The notes: generated from the sequence alone by a model not told the origin. 64,000 nt of DNA from Bradyrhizobium sp. AUGA SZCCT0176 (GCF_018130145.1 NZ_JAFCMB010000027.1:1-64000); one strand, 5' to 3'. Shown: positions 23,821 to 33,234, numbered from the stretch's first letter. Numbers and translations: made by a program.

Positions 23821-24696
23821 ATGCACATCGTCTGCCCCCATTGTACAACATCCTACGCGATCAAGCTGGCCACCCTGGGTGCCGCCGGCCGTACCGTCCG
23901 CTGTTCCCGCTGCAAGGAAACCTGGCTGGCGCGCCCCGAGGACGCGGTCGAGATCGCACCTGCCGTGCCGGCGATGGCGGAAGCCAGCCAGGGAACCGGA
24001 AATGCCGAGGCCGACGCGGCCGCCGAGTGGGAGGCCATGGCCCGCCAGGAAGAGGCGCAGGACCCCCCCGTGGTCGACAGCCCGTCGATTTCGGCCGATT
24101 GGCCCGCCGAGGGCGAAGGTTCCCGGGGAAATGAAGCCGACTGGCCGTCGGTCGCCCAGCAGGATGCCGAGGCGCATCAGGAGGCGGTTTCCACCCACCG
24201 CTCGCGGCTGGCCAAGCTGTTCCGGCTGCCCAAATTGCCGTCCATGCGGATGCCGTCGATCGGCGCTCCCGTCGCCTGCGCCGCGATGGGCGCACTGGTC
24301 GTGGCGCTGATGTTCTGGCGCACCGACGTGGTGCGGCTGCTGCCGCAGACCGCGACGTTCTACAAGATGGTCGGGCTCGAGGTGAATTTGCGCGGGCTGT
24401 CGTTCAAGGACATCAAAATCACCAACGAGACCGTCGACGGCAAGCCGGTGCTTGTCATCGAAGGCATGATCGTCGGCGAGACCAGGAAGCCGGTCGAATT
24501 GCCGCGGCTGCGCTTTAGCGTTCGCGACGAACAGGGCGCGGAGATCTATGCCTGGAACGCGGTGCTCGAGCAGCCGGTGCTGAAGCCGGGCGAGCGCGCC
24601 TATTTCAAGTCGCGGCTGGCGTCGCCGCCGCCCGAAGGCCGCAATATTGATGTACGCTTCTTCAACAAGCGGGATCTGGCCGCCGGCCGCGCGTAA
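23821..24696 (+). CDS. MJ0042-type zinc-ribbon membrane protein
   Basis: The 291-aa protein begins with an MJ0042 zinc ribbon (CPHC at residues 5-8 and CSRC at about 30-33). An acidic, Ala/Glu-rich linker of about 110 residues follows, then a membrane helix (about 145-165, APVACAAMGALVVALMFW). The C-terminal periplasmic domain is of the DUF3426 type (LSFKDIKITNETVDGKPVLVIEG). Such proteins are widespread in Proteobacteria beside ftsEX or cpdR-like genes; the function is unknown. The ATG at 23821 is chosen because the ribbon starts there, rather than a GTG five codons earlier. Confidence 0.85.
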   Translation: MHIVCPHCTTSYAIKLATLGAAGRTVRCSRCKETWLARPEDAVEIAPAVPAMAEASQGTGNAEADAAAEWEAMARQEEAQDPPVVDSPSISADWPAEGEGSRGNEADWPSVAQQDAEAHQEAVSTHRSRLAKLFRLPKLPSMRMPSIGAPVACAAMGALVVALMFWRTDVVRLLPQTATFYKMVGLEVNLRGLSFKDIKITNETVDGKPVLVIEGMIVGETRKPVELPRLRFSVRDEQGAEIYAWNAVLEQPVLKPGERAYFKSRLASPPPEGRNIDVRFFNKRDLAAGRA

Positions 24697-24734
24697 ACTT
24701 GGCCGGACGTCCCGCTCGCAAATGAGCTGTTGCC

Positions 24735-25109
24735 ATGCCGCGTGTATTGATTGCCGACGACGAAGACTCGATGCGCTCCCTGGTGGCGCGCGCCATCGCC
24801 ATGGACGGCCATGACACCGTCACCGCCGAGGACGGCGCCGAGGCGCTTGAAATCCTGACGCGCGAGAAGGGTGCGTTCGACCTGCTGCTCACCGACATCC
24901 AGATGCCCGTGATGGACGGGATCGCGCTGGCGCTGGCGGCGGCGCGCGATTTCCCCAACCTCAAGATTCTGCTGATGACCGGCTTTGCCGATCAGCGCGA
25001 ACGCGCCTCCGGCCTCAATGCGATCGTGCATGACGTGGTGACAAAGCCGTTTTCGGTGGCCGATATCCGCACCGCGGTCGCCGATGCGCTGGCGGCAAGG
25101 AAGATGTAG
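24735..25109 (+). CDS. cpdR: Single-domain response regulator CpdR
   Basis: The 124-aa receiver domain has acidic pocket DDE at residues 8-10, phospho-acceptor Asp54 in LLTDIQMPVMDG, the Thr in LLMTGFAD and Lys in VTKPFS. No output domain is attached. CpdR in Caulobacter and rhizobia is dephosphorylated to deliver ClpXP to the pole and prime degradation of cell-cycle proteins; it is controlled by the CckA-ChpT phosphorelay. It follows the zinc-ribbon gene by 38 bases. A palindromic repeat sits downstream. Confidence 0.88.
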   Translation: MPRVLIADDEDSMRSLVARAIAMDGHDTVTAEDGAEALEILTREKGAFDLLLTDIQMPVMDGIALALAAARDFPNLKILLMTGFADQRERASGLNAIVHDVVTKPFSVADIRTAVADALAARKM

Positions 25110-25134
25110 CGCGGATCATCTTGTGAGCGGCTCA

Positions 25135-25312
25135 ACCCTCCCCTGGAGGGGTCCGAGACAAGCGAAGCTTGCTCGTGGGTCGGTTCGCATGAAGCGCAGC
25201 GAAATGCGAAACGGGGTGGGGTGACGGTCTCTCACCTTGCACACTGTTCGTGTGGAGAGACCGTCACCCCACCCCGCCGCTTCGCGTCGACCCTCCCCCT
25301 CCAGGGGAGGGT
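25135..25312. repeat. Long nested palindromic intergenic element
   Basis: The core is a perfect 22-bp inverted repeat (25212-25233 and 25255-25276, starting CGGGGTGGGGTGACGG) around a 21-base loop. Outer arms ACCCTCCCCTGG (25135-25146) and CCAGGGGAGGGT (25301-25312) also pair. The whole element could fold into one long cruciform. It lies between convergent cpdR and the DUF4175 gene and may act as a bidirectional terminator. No coding content. Confidence 0.8.
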
Positions 25313-25330
25313 AAGCACGCCGAAGCCGCT

Positions 25331-27991
25331 CTAGTAATCCTTCAGCAGCCGCTCGATGTAATCGAGTTCGATCTGCGGGCGGGCCGGATCGGCGAGGCGC
25401 CGGCGCAGTTCTTCCAGAATGCGGCGCACGCGTTGCACGTCGATCTCGCCGGGGATCTTCACCGAATAGTCGTCGCTGAACTCGTTGCTGCGCATTGGCC
25501 GCCCGAGCGGATCGGTATTCCGTTGCGCGCCCTGCTGCCGGCCGTTCGGATTGCCCGGGCCGTCTCCCGGCTGGTCGCCGTCGCCCTGCTGCATCGCTTC
25601 GGCGAGGCTCTGGGCGCCCTTGCGCAGCGCATCCAGCGCGCGGCCTTGCGAATCCACCGCACCGTCGGCGTTGCCTTCGCCGAGCCGGCCGGAGGCGTCA
25701 CCCATCGCGCCATCGGCCTGCTCCAGGCCGTCCTCGCCGTCGCCCTGGTCGCCGCCGGGCTGGCCTTGCTGACCCTGCTGACCCTTTTCGCCGCGCTGGC
25801 CTTTCTCGCCGCGCTGGCTCGGACCCATGCCGCGCTTGGCGAGTTCTTCCTGCAATTTCTTCAAGCGGTCGCGCAGGCCCTGCTGGTCCTGCTGCAGGTC
25901 GCCCATGCTCTGCTCGCCCTGCTTGCCGCGCTGACGATCGCGCCGCGAATCCTGGCCCTGCTTGTAGGTCTTGTCGCGCAATTGCTGCTGCTTGCGGATC
26001 ATGTCGCCGAGTTCGTTCAGCGCCTGCTCCATGTCGTTGTCGCCGCCCTGCCCGGGCTGCGCCATCTGCAGGTTTTCCAGCATCTGCTGCAGCTGCTCCA
26101 GCAATTGCTTTGCCGCATCCTTGTCGCCGGAGCGTGACAGCCGCTCCATCCGGTCGAGCATGCTCTTGAGATCCTGCTGGCTCAGCATCTTGGTATTGGG
26201 ATCGAGCGGCCGCGCCAGTTGCTGCGGATTGTTCTTGAGCTGTTCGGCGAGCTGGCGCAGGAAATTATCCAGAGCGGCCCGCAGATTGTCGGTGAGCTTC
26301 TTGATCTCCTCGTCGCTGGCGCCGCGCTCCAGCGCCTGCTTCAGCGCCTCCTGCGCCGCGCGCAACGCCTTGTCGACATCGGTGATGTTGCCGTCCTCGA
26401 TCGTGACCGCGAGCGACCACAGGCTCGCCACCACCTCGCGCATGGCGTCATCGGTGCGCGCCGCCTCGAGCTGGCGCGAGACGCTGTATAGGCCGAGATA
26501 ATGGCCGGCTTCCGGCGTAAACAATTCCGGCGCGATCATCAGCGCGGCAAGCGCGGCATAGACCTGGCCATTCTGGTTGGCGTCGAGCGCCAGGATGCGG
26601 CGCTGCTCGATCAGCGCGCGCGCTAAGAGCTTGGTGAACAGCCGCTCCGGCAGCCGCATGTTGAACGGCTCGCTGCGGCCTTCATTGCCGGCCTCGTCCT
26701 TGGCCGTCAGCGTCAGCGTGACGTCGGCGCCGGCATAGGGATCCTCGCTGAGATCCTTGACGGTCTGGCCGACACCATTGCGGGTGCGCGCGTTCGGCAG
26801 GGCCAGCGGAAACTGCGGCGCCGGGAACAGCGGGCGCGCCTCGGCGGTTTTTTCGGCAGTCTTCTCGGCAGTCTTCTCGGCGGTCTTGTCTCCGCCCTTG
26901 GCGCCCCTTGCCGGTTCCTTGACGATTTCCCTGACTGCTTCCTTGCCGGGATCGGCCGGCCGGGCCGCGAAGGAGGCGCGCGCTTCGGTAACGCCGTAAT
27001 CGTCCTCGAGCTTGTAGGACATCTGCAGCGAGCCACGGGCCTGGCGCTCGGGATCCTTCGCCAGCGAAATGGTCGGGGCACGGTCGGGCGTCGCGGCGAA
27101 CCGCCATTGCGGCTGGCCGGCCGGCGCACGGACATGGGCGGTGCCGTCGCCGGCGATCTTGAAATGCCGCTCGTTGGTGCCCTTCGGCGCCTGTTCGCTG
27201 GGCGCGACTTCAGTGACGCCGCCGCCCACCACAACATCGATCGAGCCGCCGCTGGAGCGCACCAGCAGCGTGCTGCCGGCCGGAACCGCCAGCGGCCCGC
27301 TATTGGTTCCAGCGTCCTTGCTCGCGGCGGAAAGAATGATCGGCGGCTTGCTGGTGTAGACCGGCGGCGTCACCCAGGCATCGACCCGGACATTGGCCGG
27401 CGCCAGCACCCCGTTCCAGTCGAAGGCGGCTGCGATGCGCATCGCGCGCTCGTCACCGGCGGCAAAATAGGCCGCCACCGCCATCACCATGACCAGCGCA
27501 CGCAACGCCCAGGGATCGTGGATCGGCAGCCGCGGCGACGGCAGACCGGCGCGGATCCGCTTGATCGAGGCCAGCGTCCGCTCGCGCTGCTCCTTCCAGA
27601 GGGCCAGCGCGATCGGATCCTTGCTGGCCAGCGTGTCGGTGAGCGCGGTCGCCGGGCGATGGCGAATGCCGGTACCGCGGTCGAGCCGGCTCAGGCTCTC
27701 TTCACGGGTCGGCCAGCGATAGCGCAAAATCGGGTACAACGCGCCGAGCGCGAGGCCTGCGAACAAGGCGATGCCGACGACACGGGCGACAAACGGCAGC
27801 GCCAGCCACAATCCGGCCCAGGACGCCACCAGAAACAGTCCGACGACGGTCAATAGCCGGGCCAGAATCGGCCATCCGCGCTCCCACGCGATCGCGTACT
27901 GGGCCCGCTGCAGGGCCTGCGTCAGTTGAAGCCGCGCCACCGCATCCGGCTCGCGCGCTGGCTCCGTGGGGTCAGGGTTGGCGCCGTTCAA
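25331..27991 (-). CDS. TIGR02302/DUF4175 large membrane protein
   Basis: The 886-aa protein has membrane helices near residues 43-63, 68-90 and 165-180, then a beta-rich periplasmic region. The C-terminal 350 residues are a helical, Gln/Gly-rich part that includes KLTDNLRAALDNFLRQLAEQ and a low-complexity stretch (QRGEKGQRGEKGQQGQQGQP). The family is conserved in Rhizobiales; function unknown, but an envelope role is likely from topology. Codons around 26841-26890 encode a tandem KTAE repeat (four units) made of near-identical 12-base units, which may vary in copy number between strains. Confidence 0.88.
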   Translation of the reverse strand: MNGANPDPTEPAREPDAVARLQLTQALQRAQYAIAWERGWPILARLLTVVGLFLVASWAGLWLALPFVARVVGIALFAGLALGALYPILRYRWPTREESLSRLDRGTGIRHRPATALTDTLASKDPIALALWKEQRERTLASIKRIRAGLPSPRLPIHDPWALRALVMVMAVAAYFAAGDERAMRIAAAFDWNGVLAPANVRVDAWVTPPVYTSKPPIILSAASKDAGTNSGPLAVPAGSTLLVRSSGGSIDVVVGGGVTEVAPSEQAPKGTNERHFKIAGDGTAHVRAPAGQPQWRFAATPDRAPTISLAKDPERQARGSLQMSYKLEDDYGVTEARASFAARPADPGKEAVREIVKEPARGAKGGDKTAEKTAEKTAEKTAEARPLFPAPQFPLALPNARTRNGVGQTVKDLSEDPYAGADVTLTLTAKDEAGNEGRSEPFNMRLPERLFTKLLARALIEQRRILALDANQNGQVYAALAALMIAPELFTPEAGHYLGLYSVSRQLEAARTDDAMREVVASLWSLAVTIEDGNITDVDKALRAAQEALKQALERGASDEEIKKLTDNLRAALDNFLRQLAEQLKNNPQQLARPLDPNTKMLSQQDLKSMLDRMERLSRSGDKDAAKQLLEQLQQMLENLQMAQPGQGGDNDMEQALNELGDMIRKQQQLRDKTYKQGQDSRRDRQRGKQGEQSMGDLQQDQQGLRDRLKKLQEELAKRGMGPSQRGEKGQRGEKGQQGQQGQPGGDQGDGEDGLEQADGAMGDASGRLGEGNADGAVDSQGRALDALRKGAQSLAEAMQQGDGDQPGDGPGNPNGRQQGAQRNTDPLGRPMRSNEFSDDYSVKIPGEIDVQRVRRILEELRRRLADPARPQIELDYIERLLKDY

Positions 27992-28168
27992 TAAACTCTC
28001 CGGGTTGCCGACAAATCAGCCTAGCACAGCGGCGGCAATGAGGCACCCGTTTCCACGGCCAACCCACACCCGGAAATACGCATAACACGAAGGCGTGACT
28101 GCGGGGCTTCCACCCCCTAACGTCCGCCCGAACCCGCAAAAATACCGCAAGAATACCGGAGGAACGTC

Positions 28169-28549
28169 ATGGACAAGAAGACCTACGACAAGGGCCTGGA
28201 AGTGCGCAAAGCCGTGCTCGGCGAGGCCTATGTCAACAACGCCCTGAAGAACGTCGACGATTTCAACCGCCCATTCCAGGAGCTGCTCACCGAATATTGC
28301 TGGGGCGCGGTGTGGGGCCGCGAGGAACTGCCGCGCAAGACCCGCAGCATGCTCAACCTCGCCATGATCTCGATCCTGAACCGGCCGCATGAACTGCGCA
28401 CCCACATCAAGGGCGCGCTGACCAACGGCGTGACCAAAGACGAGATCCGCGAAATCTTCATGCAGGTCGCGATCTATGCCGGCGCGCCCGCCGGCGTCGA
28501 CAGCTTTCGCATCGCGCGCGAGGTGTTCGCGGAAATGGACAAGGCTTAG
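28169..28549 (+). CDS. Carboxymuconolactone decarboxylase family protein
   Basis: The 126-aa all-helical protein of the CMD/AhpD-like family is close to 4-carboxymuconolactone decarboxylase PcaC: FQELLTEYCWGAVWGREELPRKTRSMLNLAMIS and the conserved HELRTHIKGALTNGVTKDEIREIFMQ. The CxxC of AhpD peroxidase relatives is absent, arguing for the decarboxylase/lactonase branch. The protocatechuate genes are not here. GGAGG lies shortly before the ATG. A palindromic repeat separates it from the following dehydrogenase gene. Confidence 0.82.
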   Translation: MDKKTYDKGLEVRKAVLGEAYVNNALKNVDDFNRPFQELLTEYCWGAVWGREELPRKTRSMLNLAMISILNRPHELRTHIKGALTNGVTKDEIREIFMQVAIYAGAPAGVDSFRIAREVFAEMDKA

Positions 28550-28578
28550 AACCGACCAACACTCCACCAAGAATTTTC

Positions 28579-28657
28579 CGTCATTGCGAGCGAAGCGAAG
28601 CAATCCACCTCGCCGCACAAAGAAAGAATGGATTGCGTCGCTGCGCTCGCAATGACG
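28579..28657. repeat. REP-like palindrome (CGTCATTGCGAG type)
   Basis: CGTCATTGCGAGCGAAGCGA at 28579 pairs with TGCGCTCGCAATGACG ending at 28657, with inner arms CAATCCA and TGGATTG. The same family recurs at 46634-46716. Its right end falls just before the ribosome region of the dehydrogenase at 28678. Confidence 0.82.
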
Positions 28658-28677
28658 AAACAAGGAAAATCAACACC

Positions 28678-29589
28678 ATGGAAATCGGATTCATCGGCCT
28701 CGGCAAGATGGGCTTCCCGATGGCGCGCCGCCTGATCGAGGCAGGCCACCAGCTCACCGTGTTCGATACGCGGAAGGAAGCCACCGACAAGCTTGTGGCG
28801 CTCGGCGCGCAAGTGGCGTCATCGCCAAAGGATATCGCCAATCGCTGCGAAACGGTGCTGGCGAGCCTGCCGTCGTTGCAGGCCTCGCTCGACGTCGCCA
28901 CCGGCGCCGGCGGCGTGATCGACGGCAAGCGCGTCAAGCGCTTCATCGACCTCTCCACCGTCGGCTCGCAAATGGCAACGCGGATTCACGGCCTCCTGGC
29001 CGCGAAGAACATCGTGCAGATAGACTCTCCTGTCAGCGGCGGCGTCGGCGGCGCGGAAAAAGGCACGCTCGCCGTGATGGTGTCGGGCCCGCGCGCCGAT
29101 TGCGACATGTTGAAGCCCGCGCTCGGCGTCATCGGCAAGGTGTTCTTCATTGGCGAGAAACCGGGTTCCGCGCAGACCATGAAGCTCGCCAATAATTTCC
29201 TGTCGGCCACCGCGATGGTGGCGACCTCGGAAGCGGTGGTGATGGGCGTCAAATCGGGGCTCGATCCGGCCGTGATGATCGACGTGATCAATGCCGGCTC
29301 GGGAATGAATACCGCCAGCCGCGACAAATTTCCGCGCGCGGTGCTGCCGCGGACGTTCGACTTCGGCTTCGCCACCGGTCTGATGGTGAAAGACGTGCGG
29401 CTCGCGCTGGACGAAATGAAGTCACTGGGGCTGTCGATGGAGGTCGCCGAAGCGGTCGGGCGCCTGTGGGAAGTGGTGATCCGCGATCAGGGCGAGGGGT
29501 CGGATTTCACCGAGGCGATCAAGCCGATCGAAAAGGCCGCGGGTGTGATCGTCGGCGGCGCCAAGGGCGGCAGTCACGCGGCGAAGTAG
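28678..29589 (+). CDS. NAD(P)-dependent 3-hydroxyisobutyrate dehydrogenase-like oxidoreductase
   Basis: The 303-aa beta-hydroxyacid dehydrogenase has N-terminal dinucleotide motif GFIGLGKMGFPMARRL (residues 4-19), the substrate motif DSPVSGGVGGAEKGTL and the catalytic Lys region GSAQTMKLANNFL. Substrates of the family include 3-hydroxyisobutyrate, tartronate semialdehyde and succinic semialdehyde; the exact one cannot be told. The ATG at 28678 begins the Rossmann fold and is preferred over an upstream in-frame start inside the palindrome. It probably forms an operon with the CMD family gene. Confidence 0.88.
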   Translation: MEIGFIGLGKMGFPMARRLIEAGHQLTVFDTRKEATDKLVALGAQVASSPKDIANRCETVLASLPSLQASLDVATGAGGVIDGKRVKRFIDLSTVGSQMATRIHGLLAAKNIVQIDSPVSGGVGGAEKGTLAVMVSGPRADCDMLKPALGVIGKVFFIGEKPGSAQTMKLANNFLSATAMVATSEAVVMGVKSGLDPAVMIDVINAGSGMNTASRDKFPRAVLPRTFDFGFATGLMVKDVRLALDEMKSLGLSMEVAEAVGRLWEVVIRDQGEGSDFTEAIKPIEKAAGVIVGGAKGGSHAAK

Positions 29590-29627
29590 CGCGCCGCGCA
29601 CCCCCGGAGCTCGATCGCTAATAGCCG

Positions 29628-29888
29628 CTAATAGCCTTGGCGATAACGCCGGCCGCTGCCTTCCGGACGTCCGCCGTAATACGGATTCTCGATGCACTGG
29701 GCGGGAAGGCCCAGCGCGGTCGCGTTGCATTGCTCCAGCGAGGTATAGGTGCATTCGATGCGTTCACCACCGAAATTCTGGATGGCCTTGAGGCAGACCG
29801 GATACCTCGGATTATAGGTCTGGGCGCGCGCCGGCGACGTCGCCGAAACCGCCGCCATCGTCAAGACAGCCAAAGCCAGAATGCGCAT
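29628..29888 (-). CDS. DUF3551 domain-containing secreted protein
   Basis: The 86-aa protein has a signal peptide (MRILALAVLTMAAVSATSPA, cleavage after ARAQ) and a short Cys-containing domain: YPVCLKAIQNFGGERIECTY, SLEQCNATALGLPAQCIENP. Four cysteines could form two disulfides. This matches DUF3551, a family abundant in Bradyrhizobium with unknown role, presumably periplasmic. GGAGG lies five bases before the ATG at 29888. It is a single gene between the oxidoreductase and lysA. Confidence 0.8.
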   Translation of the reverse strand: MRILALAVLTMAAVSATSPARAQTYNPRYPVCLKAIQNFGGERIECTYTSLEQCNATALGLPAQCIENPYYGGRPEGSGRRYRQGY

Positions 29889-29945
29889 CGGAACCTCCTT
29901 TGAAATCGGCACAATGTCAGCGCGCGCTGACAAATATGCCTTGGG

Positions 29946-31211
29946 TCACAGCCACGGCGCCTGCCGGTCCATCGCGATCAGTTCGTCGACCTCGATGCGC
30001 GGACGCACCACCGCGAATTGATCGTTCTTGACCAACACTTCCGGCACCAGCGCGCGGGTGTTGTAAAAGCCTGATTGCACCGCGCCATAGGCGCCGGCCG
30101 TCATGATCGCCAGGAGATCGCCGGCCTTGGGCTCGGGGATCTGGCGGTCGAGCGCCAGATAATCACCGGTCTCGCAGACCGGCCCGACCACGTCGGCGGT
30201 GATCGTCGGCGTGCCCGGCGCAGCTTCGCGGACCGGCAGGATGTCGTGATGGGCCTCATACAGCGTGGGGCGGATCAGATCGTTCATCGCGGCGTCGATG
30301 ACGACGAAATTCTTGGCGTCGCCCGGCTTCACGTAGATCACGCGCGCAACGAGGATGCCGGCATTGCCGACGATCATCCGGCCCGGCTCAAACATCAGCG
30401 TGCAGCCGAGATTATGCGTCACCCGCTTGACCATCGCGGCATAGGCTGACGGCAGCGGCGGCGCTTCGCGGTCCATGTGATAGGGAATGCCGAGCCCGCC
30501 GCCGAAATCGATATGCGAGATGTTGTGGCCGTCGGCGCGCAAGGTCCGCACGAAGTCGGAGAGAATCCGGAAAGCGGTCTCCATGCGGCTCAGATCCGTG
30601 ATCTGGCTGCCGATATGCATGTCGGTGCCGGTGACCTCGATCCCGGGCAGCCTTGCGGCACGGGCGTAGACTTCGCGGGCACGCGCAATCGGCACGCCGA
30701 ACTTGTTCTCGGATTTCCCGGTGGCGATCTTGGCGTGGGTGCCGGCATCGACGTCGGGATTGACGCGCACCGAAATCCGCGCGGTACGGCCCATTTCGAC
30801 CGCGAGCCGCGACAACAGCTCGAGTTCAGGCTCGGATTCGACGTTGATGCAGAGGATATCCGCCGCCAGCGCGGCGCGAAGTTCCGCCTCGGTCTTGCCG
30901 ACGCCGGAAAACAGGATCTTGTTTGCGGGGATCCCCGCCGCCAGCGCCCGCTTCAACTCGCCGCCGGAAACCACGTCGGCGCCGGCGCCGAGTTTCGCCA
31001 GCGTGCGCAGCACCGACTGGTTGGAATTGGCCTTCATGGCGTAGCAGACCAGCGTCTTCTCGCCGGCGAAGGCCTCGGTGAACACCCGGTAGTGGCGCTC
31101 CAGCGTCGCGGTCGAATAGCAATAGAACGGCGTTCCCACGGCATCCGCGAGATGGGAAAGATTGACCGCCTCGGCGTGGAGCACGCCGTTGCGATAGTCG
31201 AAGTGATTCAT
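29946..31211 (-). CDS. lysA: Diaminopimelate decarboxylase
   Basis: The 421-aa fold-III PLP enzyme makes lysine from meso-diaminopimelate, the last step of the pathway. PLP Lys60 lies in CYAMKANSNQ. The family motifs are SGGELKRALAAG, HIGSQITD, the Gly-rich phosphate loop GGGLGIPY, and CETGDYLA near the C terminus. The ATG at 31211 gives the usual length and begins the family N terminus (MNHFDYRNGVLHAE). A small lipoprotein gene lies upstream across a repeat, then argH on the same strand. Confidence 0.94.
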   Translation of the reverse strand: MNHFDYRNGVLHAEAVNLSHLADAVGTPFYCYSTATLERHYRVFTEAFAGEKTLVCYAMKANSNQSVLRTLAKLGAGADVVSGGELKRALAAGIPANKILFSGVGKTEAELRAALAADILCINVESEPELELLSRLAVEMGRTARISVRVNPDVDAGTHAKIATGKSENKFGVPIARAREVYARAARLPGIEVTGTDMHIGSQITDLSRMETAFRILSDFVRTLRADGHNISHIDFGGGLGIPYHMDREAPPLPSAYAAMVKRVTHNLGCTLMFEPGRMIVGNAGILVARVIYVKPGDAKNFVVIDAAMNDLIRPTLYEAHHDILPVREAAPGTPTITADVVGPVCETGDYLALDRQIPEPKAGDLLAIMTAGAYGAVQSGFYNTRALVPEVLVKNDQFAVVRPRIEVDELIAMDRQAPWL

Positions 31212-31213
31212 GG

Positions 31214-31318
31214 TGCGCCTTATAGCGTTTTCAAGCGAAGTGGGAACCGGTTCGCAGCGCAATCAAGTTTACGCAGATTGCGTGTACTTATCTGCGGCGG
31301 AAAACGCGTCAAAGCGAA
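31214..31318. repeat. Rhizobiales AGCGTTTTC repeat, copy 1
   Basis: TAGCGTTTTCAAGCGAAGTG and ACCGGTTCGC at 31214-31245 and GGAAAACGCGTCAAAGCGA at 31298-31316 reproduce a motif seen again, inverted, at 35145-35194 and 37122-37170. This copy is split by about 50 bases of other sequence. The motif is frequent in intergenic spaces of Rhizobiales. No role known. Confidence 0.7.
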
Positions 31319-31322
31319 ATGC

Positions 31323-31595
31323 TCAGTTACCCAGCAGCGGGTCGAGTATGAATGGTTTCTTTTTGCCTCTGGCCGCCTCCGGCGGGGCGTCTGACCCGAA
31401 GCCCGGATTGTATACCCCCGGCTGCGCCGCGCGCTCGGTCTCCGAATCGGTGGCCGCGGATTGCGACGACGCATTCGAGGCGCTCGGCGGCAGATCAAGG
31501 CCGCCCTTGCGGCCGCAGCCGCCGAGCGCAAGCGCGCTCACGCTCAGCAGGATGATGGCCCATCCCGACGAAGTCGGCCGGTAGTTACGTGTCAC
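31323..31595 (-). CDS. lptM: LptM-like small lipoprotein
   Basis: The 90-aa lipoprotein precursor has a hydrophobic signal (WAIILLSVSALALGGC) with lipobox LGGC and acylated Cys at about residue 27, followed by GRKGGLDLPPSA. This is the classic LptM (YifL) start, found next to lysA in many Proteobacteria. In Escherichia coli LptM helps oxidative maturation of the LPS translocon protein LptD. The GTG at 31595 gives a short, typical N terminus; upstream extension is not supported. The rest is Ser/Ala/Pro-rich linker. Confidence 0.8.
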   Translation of the reverse strand: MTRNYRPTSSGWAIILLSVSALALGGCGRKGGLDLPPSASNASSQSAATDSETERAAQPGVYNPGFGSDAPPEAARGKKKPFILDPLLGN

Positions 31596-31708
31596 GACTA
31601 AATCCCCAATGCGCGCCGCACCATACAAAGATTGCCTTGCGATGGCGAGGCCTGACGCCCCCATGAAACCCAAGAAAAACCCAAGAAATTACAGCGAAAT
31701 TTTTGGCC

Positions 31709-33106
31709 TCAGCCCAATTTTCGCTCTTTTTCCAGCCGCTTCAGCCAGGACTTGGCCTGGGCTGTCACATTCTTCGGCGCCGTGCCGCCATAGCTGGTGC
31801 GGCTCTTGACGGACGCCTCCACCGACAATACGCGCAGCGCCTCTGCCGTAATCTTCGGCTCGACCTCCTGCATCGCCTTCAGCGGCAGCTCGTGCAGCGC
31901 CACGCCCTGTTTCGAAGCAAGACCGACGATGCGCCCGGTGACGTGATGGGCGTCGCGGAACGGCATTTTCAGCGTCCGCACCAGCCAGTCGGCGAGATCG
32001 GTGGCGGTGGCATAGCCCTCGCCCGCGGCCGCCTTCATCCTGTTCTCGTCGGGCACGAGGTCGGCAACCATGCCGGTCATCGCCCGGATCGCCAGCGAGA
32101 GGGCTGCGAACGCTTCCATCGCGCCCTGCTTGTCCTCCTGCATGTCCTTTTGATAGGCGAGCGGCAGCCCCTTCATGACGATCAAGAGCGCCGTCAGCGC
32201 GCCGATCACCCGCCCGGTTTTGGCGCGCACCAGTTCGGCCGCATCGGGGTTGCGCTTTTGCGGCATGATCGAGGATCCCGTGGTGAACTTGTCGCTCAGC
32301 CTGATGAGGCCGACCAGCGGCGAGGTCCAGATCACGATCTCCTCGGCGAAGCGCGACATATGCACCGCCGCGATCGACGCCGCCGACAGGGTTTCGAGCA
32401 CGAAGTCGCGGTCCGAGACCGCGTCGAGCGAATTGGCCATTGGCCGGTCGAAGCCGAGCGCCTTGGCGGTGGCGTGGCGGTCGATCGGAAACGAGGTGCC
32501 GGCGAGCGCGGCCGCACCGAGCGGTGATTCGTTCAGCCGCTTGCGCGCATCCGCAAAGCGGCCGCGGTCGCGCGCGGCCATCTCGACATAGGCCAGGAGA
32601 TGATGCCCGAGCGTCACGGGCTGGGCGGTCTGCAGATGGGTGAAACCGGGCATCACCGTGCCGGCGTGTTCCAGCGCCCGCTCTACCAGGACATATTGGA
32701 ATGCCGCCAGCGCCGCATCGGTCTCATCGATGGTGTCGCGCACATACAGACGAAAATCGGTCGCGACCTGGTCGTTGCGCGAACGCGCGGTGTGCAGCCG
32801 GCCGGCGGCGGGGCCGATCAGATCGGTCAACCGGCTCTCGACGTTCATATGGATGTCTTCGAGCGCGCGCTTGAAATCGAACGACCCTTTTTCGATTTCT
32901 GACAGAATCGTGTCTAGACCTTTGCCGATATTTTTCGCATCACCGGCCGTGATAATGCCCTGCGCGGCGAGCATCGCGGCGTGGGCCTTGGACGCGGCGA
33001 TGTCCTGGGAATACATGTGACGATCGACGTCGATGGAGACGTTGATTTCCTCCATGATCGCATCGGGACGCTCGGTGAACCGGCCGCCCCACATCTTGTT
33101 GCTCAT
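31709..33106 (-). CDS. argH: Argininosuccinate lyase
   Basis: The 465-aa lyase cleaves argininosuccinate to arginine and fumarate. It belongs to the fumarase/aspartase superfamily: WGGRFTERPDAIMEEINVSI at the N terminus, the HTARSRNDQVATDF motif, TSFPIDRHATA and the flexible signature loop GSSIMPQKRNPD. The length fits the family. Transcription is divergent from tlpA with about 128 bases between; the lptM and lysA genes follow downstream on the same strand. The order argH-lptM-lysA beside tlpA matches what I recall for Bradyrhizobium. Confidence 0.95.
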   Translation of the reverse strand: MSNKMWGGRFTERPDAIMEEINVSIDVDRHMYSQDIAASKAHAAMLAAQGIITAGDAKNIGKGLDTILSEIEKGSFDFKRALEDIHMNVESRLTDLIGPAAGRLHTARSRNDQVATDFRLYVRDTIDETDAALAAFQYVLVERALEHAGTVMPGFTHLQTAQPVTLGHHLLAYVEMAARDRGRFADARKRLNESPLGAAALAGTSFPIDRHATAKALGFDRPMANSLDAVSDRDFVLETLSAASIAAVHMSRFAEEIVIWTSPLVGLIRLSDKFTTGSSIMPQKRNPDAAELVRAKTGRVIGALTALLIVMKGLPLAYQKDMQEDKQGAMEAFAALSLAIRAMTGMVADLVPDENRMKAAAGEGYATATDLADWLVRTLKMPFRDAHHVTGRIVGLASKQGVALHELPLKAMQEVEPKITAEALRVLSVEASVKSRTSYGGTAPKNVTAQAKSWLKRLEKERKLG

Positions 33107-33234
33107 GACTTCTCGCTCACGACTTCTTATTCAGGTGCTGGCTATTCAGGTCTGGCATTTATCGTCGAAACCGGCGAAACGCCGTGCCGGTTTCGGCCGT
33201 AACATGAGCACTGCATAGCCGTATCTGATACAGG

